Source: Actinomycetota bacterium (GTDB lineage Bacteria; Actinomycetota; Thermoleophilia; Gaiellales; Gaiellaceae). From it: DNA of 9,234 nucleotides. The position numbers and the translations under genes were made by a program. This document shows, in pieces, positions 6,135 through 9,234 of this stretch; the first letter of the stretch is position 1; every line of letters begins with the position of its first letter. The stretch is taken from assembly GCA_003136795.1 (NCBI GenBank), contig PLDP01000267.1:45449-54682 (forward strand). Direction: 5' to 3'. The notes under the pieces were generated by a model. That model did no database searches. It was not told where the DNA came from and saw only the letters and a list, made by a program, of their open reading frames with translations.

Positions 6135-7339
6135 CGCACGAGCAACGTCTTGCGCGTTACGCGGAGCTTGCTGTGCGGGTCGGGGCGAACGTCCAGCCGG
6201 GGCAGCTCGTGGAGGTGCTCGCGCGCGTCGAGCACGCGCCCGTCGCCCGCGCGGTGACGCGCGCCGCCTACGAAGCGGGCGCGCGGTACGTCGACGTCTA
6301 CTACACCGACCAGCATCTCCGCCGCGCGCTGATCGAGTACGCAGCGGAGGACGTCCTCTCGTGGACGCCCCCGTGGCTGCTCGAGCGCGCCGTCGAGGTC
6401 GGCGACGAGCGCGCCGCGGTGGTGGCGCTGACGGGCGACGCCGAACCGGAGCTGCTCGCAGACCTGCCGGGCGAGCGCGTCGGCAAGGCGCGGATGCTCG
6501 AGTTGGCACACGAGAACAACCGCCAGGTCAACGAGCAGCTGAACAACTGGACCGTCGTCGGCGTGCCCAACGCGGGCTGGGCGAAGCAGATGTTCGGCGA
6601 GCCCGACACGAACCGGCTCTGGGAGCTCGTCGAGTTCTGCGTTCGCCTCGACGAAGACGATCCCGTCGCCGCGTGGCGCGACCACGTCGGGCGCATCGGC
6701 AGCCGCGCGCGTGCCTTGGACGCGCTGAAGGTCGACCGCCTGCGCTTCACCGGCCCCGGCACCGACCTGACGATCGGCCTCTTGCCCGAGTCGCGGTGGC
6801 AGGGCTGCGAGTCTGTGACCGCCGCGGGCATCACGTACGTGGCGAACATGCCGACAGAAGAGGTCTTCACCACCCCGGACTACCGCCGCACCGAAGGCGT
6901 CGTGCGCTCGACCCGCCCGCTCGCGCTGTACGGGCAGATCGTCAAGGGCCTCGAGGTGCGCTTCGAGGGCGGGCGCATCGTCGAGGTGCGTGCCGGCGAG
7001 GGCGAGGACGTCATCCGCGGCCAGCTCGAGACCGACGACCGCGCTCCGTTCCTGGGCGAGGTCGCGCTCGTCGACGGAAGCTCACGCATTGGCAAGACGG
7101 GGGTCACGTTCTTCGACACGCTGTTCGACGAGAACGCGACCTGCCACGTCGCCTACGGCAGCGCCTACGCCGAGGCGGTCGAGGGCGGCGTGATCGACGG
7201 CGTCAACGTCTCGACGGTGCACACCGACTTCATGATCGGCGGGCCCGAGGTGTCGGTCGACGCGGTGCTGCGAGACGGCACCGAGGTACCGCTCCTACGT
7301 GGAGACGTCTGGCAGCTCGAAGAGGTGTCTGACACCTAA
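6116..7339 (+). CDS. M29-family metallo-aminopeptidase, copy 3 (complete active-site set)
   Basis: This 407-residue protein is the most canonical of the three paralogues. Metal ligands are E249 (PTEEVF), E315 (GEVALVD), H344 (ATCHVAYG), and H369 and D371 (VHTDFMIGG). The active-site tyrosine is kept as Y351 (GSAY). Numbering of the first three ligands and the tyrosine is only one off aminopeptidase T of Thermus as I recall it (E250, E316, H345, Y352). It should be an active metal-dependent aminopeptidase of broad N-terminal specificity. The start is a GTG at 6116, overlapping copy 2 by 19 bases; no later in-frame start precedes the conserved RLARYAELAVRVG. A weak GGGAAG lies upstream. The last residues, VSDT, are encoded by the left arm of a hairpin and extend past the DVWQL motif where copy 1 ends. 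The gene is convergent with clpC. Confidence 0.94.
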   Translation: MAAAGVTHEQRLARYAELAVRVGANVQPGQLVEVLARVEHAPVARAVTRAAYEAGARYVDVYYTDQHLRRALIEYAAEDVLSWTPPWLLERAVEVGDERAAVVALTGDAEPELLADLPGERVGKARMLELAHENNRQVNEQLNNWTVVGVPNAGWAKQMFGEPDTNRLWELVEFCVRLDEDDPVAAWRDHVGRIGSRARALDALKVDRLRFTGPGTDLTIGLLPESRWQGCESVTAAGITYVANMPTEEVFTTPDYRRTEGVVRSTRPLALYGQIVKGLEVRFEGGRIVEVRAGEGEDVIRGQLETDDRAPFLGEVALVDGSSRIGKTGVTFFDTLFDENATCHVAYGSAYAEAVEGGVIDGVNVSTVHTDFMIGGPEVSVDAVLRDGTEVPLLRGDVWQLEEVSDT

Positions 7340-7354
7340 AAGGTGTCAGACACC
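7324..7354. terminator. 13-bp-stem hairpin shared by the convergent aminopeptidase-3 and clpC ends
   Basis: The arms GGTGTCTGACACC (7324-7336) and GGTGTCAGACACC (7342-7354) are perfectly complementary, with a 5-base loop TAAAA. The aminopeptidase stop codon TAA (7337-7339) is in the loop, and the clpC stop codon (7358-7360) begins 3 bases beyond the right arm. Each arm is itself a 6-bp palindrome around one base, so two small hairpins are an alternative fold. No T-run follows on either strand, so it is not a textbook intrinsic terminator. U-less hairpin terminators are proposed for high-GC bacteria, and position favours a bidirectional transcript end. A dispersed REP-like palindrome that landed here is the main alternative. 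Confidence 0.65.
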
Positions 7355-7357
7355 AGC

Positions 7358-9234
7358 TCAGTCCTCTTCGGCTGCCGGCGAGTCCGGCGTCGCGGCGACG
7401 CCAACCGGCTCCGGCGGCGCGGGCGGCACGACCGTGATGTCGACCTCCTCGTCGTCCTTGCGGGCGACGAGGATCGTCGAGCCCGGCTCGAGCTGCCGGC
7501 CCAGGACGAAGTCCGCGAGCGGGTCCTCGATGTAGCGCTGGATCGCGCGGCGCAGCGGGCGGGCGCCCATCGCCGGGTCCCAGCCCTTCTCGACGAGCAG
7601 GTCCTTCGCCTCCGGCGTCAGCTCGATCGTCACCTCGTGCTCGGCCATCTGCACGCGCAGGCGGTTCATGAGCAGGTCGACGATCTGGAGGATCTCGTTC
7701 TTCGCGAGCTTCGGGAAGACGATGATCTCGTCGATCCGGTTCAGGAGCTCGGGGCGGAAGACCTTCTTCAGGTCGCCCATCACGCGCGACTTCATGTCGT
7801 CGTAGGTGAGACCGTCCTCGTTCGACATGTTGAAGCCGAGCGAGACGTTCTTCGAGATCGACGCGGAGCCGATGTTCGACGTCATGATCACGATCACGTT
7901 CCGGAAGTCCACCTTGCGCCCCTGCGAGTCGGTCAGCTTCCCGTCCTCCAGGATCTGCAGCAGGATGTTGAACACGTCGGGATGCGCCTTCTCGATCTCG
8001 TCGAACAGGACGACCGAGTAAGGCTTGCGGCGCACGGCCTCGGTGAGCTGGCCGCCTTCGTCGTAGCCGATGTAGCCCGGAGGCGAGCCGACGAGCCGGG
8101 ACACGGCGTGCTTCTCCATGTACTCCGACATGTCGATCTGGATCATCGCGTCCTCGTCGCCGAACAGGAACTCGGCGAGCGTGCGGGCGAGCTCGGTCTT
8201 CCCGACGCCTGACGGCCCGAGGAAGATGAACGAGCCGGTCGGCCGCTTGGGGTCCTTGATCCCGGCGCGAGCGCGACGGATCGCCTTGGAGACGGCGATG
8301 ATCGCGGCGTCCTGGCCGATCACGCGCTTGTGCAGCTCCTCCTCCATGCGGACGAGCCGCTGCGACTCTGCCTCGGTGAGCTTGAAGACCGGGATGCCAG
8401 TCCACATCGAGACGATGTCGGCGATCTCTTCCTCGCCGATCTCGGGCTGCTCGGTCTGCTCTTCGGCCCGCCACTGCTCCTCGAGCTCGCGCTTCTTCTG
8501 CGTGAGCTTGCGCTCCTTGTCGCGGAGCGATGCGGCCTTCTCGAACTCCTGGTTCTCGATCGAGGCTTCCTTGTCCTTGCGGACCTTCTCGATCTCCTCC
8601 TCGAGCTCGCGGTAGCGCGGCGGCGCGCTCATCGTCTTGATGCGCATGCGCGACGCGGCCTCGTCGATCAGGTCGATCGCCTTGTCCGGCAGGTGGCGGT
8701 CCTGGATGTATCTGTCCGCCAGGGTGGCTGCGGCTTCAAGTGCTTCGTCGGTGATCTTGCACCGGTGGTGCGCCTCGTAGCGGTCGCGGAGCCCGCGCAG
8801 GATCTGCACGGTGTCGTCGGTGGTCGGCTCCTCGACGCGAATCTGCTGGAAGCGCCGCTCGAGGGCGGCGTCGCGCTCCAGGTACTTGCGGTACTCGTCG
8901 AGCGTCGTCGCGCCGATCGTCTGCAGCTCGCCACGGGCGAGGGCGGGCTTGAGGATCGAGGCGGCATCGATCGCACCTTCGGCGGCGCCGGCACCGACGA
9001 GATTATGGAGCTCGTCGATGAACAGGATGATGTCGCCGCGCTGGGTGATCTCCTTCATCACCTTCTTCAGGCGCTCTTCGAACTCACCGCGGTACTTCGA
9101 CCCGGCGACGAGCGCCGCAAGGTCGAGGCTATAGATCTGCTTGCCCTTCAGGAGGTCGGGCACGTTGTTCGAGGAGATGCGCTGCGCGAGGCCCTCGACG
9201 ACGGCGGTCTTCCCGACGCCGGGCTCGCCGATCA
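7358..9234 (-). CDS. clpC: ATP-dependent Clp protease ATPase subunit ClpC (5' end beyond the window)
   Basis: This is the C-terminal 624 residues of a ClpC/HSP100 unfoldase that feeds proteins to the ClpP protease. The fragment starts inside the first ATPase domain at its Walker A (GEPGVGKT, fragment residues 2-9). It continues with the pore loop KYRG (46-49) and Walker B ILFIDE (69-74). The middle domain (about 205-258) has the UVR-like [15 protein letters not shown] and a charged coiled coil typical of ClpC rather than ClpB. The second ATPase domain has Walker A GPSGVGKT (339-346), pore loop GYIG (386-389), Walker B VVLFDE (407-412) and sensor 2 GARPLRR. The protein ends in a short Pro/Ala and acidic tail. 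About 200 N-terminal residues, including the adaptor-binding N-domain, should lie right of the edge. An internal GTG at 9163 is not the start, since the Walker A is upstream of it in frame. In Bacillus clpC lies directly before radA; here five opposite-strand genes intervene. Confidence 0.97.
   Translation of the reverse strand, partial: IGEPGVGKTAVVEGLAQRISSNNVPDLLKGKQIYSLDLAALVAGSKYRGEFEERLKKVMKEITQRGDIILFIDELHNLVGAGAAEGAIDAASILKPALARGELQTIGATTLDEYRKYLERDAALERRFQQIRVEEPTTDDTVQILRGLRDRYEAHHRCKITDEALEAAATLADRYIQDRHLPDKAIDLIDEAASRMRIKTMSAPPRYRELEEEIEKVRKDKEASIENQEFEKAASLRDKERKLTQKKRELEEQWRAEEQTEQPEIGEEEIADIVSMWTGIPVFKLTEAESQRLVRMEEELHKRVIGQDAAIIAVSKAIRRARAGIKDPKRPTGSFIFLGPSGVGKTELARTLAEFLFGDEDAMIQIDMSEYMEKHAVSRLVGSPPGYIGYDEGGQLTEAVRRKPYSVVLFDEIEKAHPDVFNILLQILEDGKLTDSQGRKVDFRNVIVIMTSNIGSASISKNVSLGFNMSNEDGLTYDDMKSRVMGDLKKVFRPELLNRIDEIIVFPKLAKNEILQIVDLLMNRLRVQMAEHEVTIELTPEAKDLLVEKGWDPAMGARPLRRAIQRYIEDPLADFVLGRQLEPGSTILVARKDDEEVDITVVPPAPPEPVGVAATPDSPAAEED

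Noticed and set aside
7355..7375. U-run making the 7324-7354 hairpin a classical intrinsic terminator
   Set aside because: The bases after the stem on either strand contain no T-run, so only a non-canonical terminator can be proposed.
9161..9163. GTG at 9163 as the clpC start
   Set aside because: The frame continues upstream to the window edge and encodes the Walker A motif GEPGVGKT, so the gene is cut by the edge and does not begin there.

Overview
The window is a stretch of high-GC bacterial chromosome. Gene content (a ClpC-type unfoldase, RadA and a CdnL/CarD-type RNA polymerase partner), pervasive G/C third codon positions, a TTG and a GTG start, and an apparently leaderless promoter all suggest a member of the Actinomycetota. 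A deep-branching lineage such as Thermoleophilia is a guess; no rRNA or other phylogenetic marker is present to settle it.

Layout. On the minus strand, reading right to left: the C-terminal three quarters of clpC (runs off the right edge), radA, and carD, which ends 5 bases from the left edge. These are conserved housekeeping genes for protein quality control, recombinational repair and transcription initiation. Between clpC and radA lies a block of five plus-strand genes: an aldo/keto reductase, a DUF4272 protein, and three tandem paralogous M29-family metallo-aminopeptidases. The block meets radA head to head over a 63-bp gap and meets clpC tail to tail across an 18-bp gap. A strong 13-bp-stem hairpin covers that second junction.

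How the genes work together. The aldo/keto reductase and DUF4272 genes are 20 bases apart and look co-transcribed. The aminopeptidase trio appears to have its own promoter: a near-consensus -35/-10 pair with a 17-bp spacer, placed so that transcription would start at or next to the first ATG. The three aminopeptidase genes overlap by 13 and 19 bases. In both overlaps the downstream start codon sits inside the codons for a conserved C-terminal Asp-x-Trp-Gln-Leu motif of the upstream protein. All three keep the five metal-ligand positions of the M29 family, but only the third keeps the active-site tyrosine expected seven residues after the ligand histidine. This raises the possibility of one canonical and two divergent subunits made from one message.

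Points for follow-up are the aminopeptidase trio (catalytic divergence, embedded starts, a 50-base identical block), the hairpin that holds the third gene's stop codon in its loop, the histone-H1-like tail of CarD, and the split of the clpC-radA neighbourhood. I saw no tRNA, rRNA, CRISPR array, transposase or phage gene.
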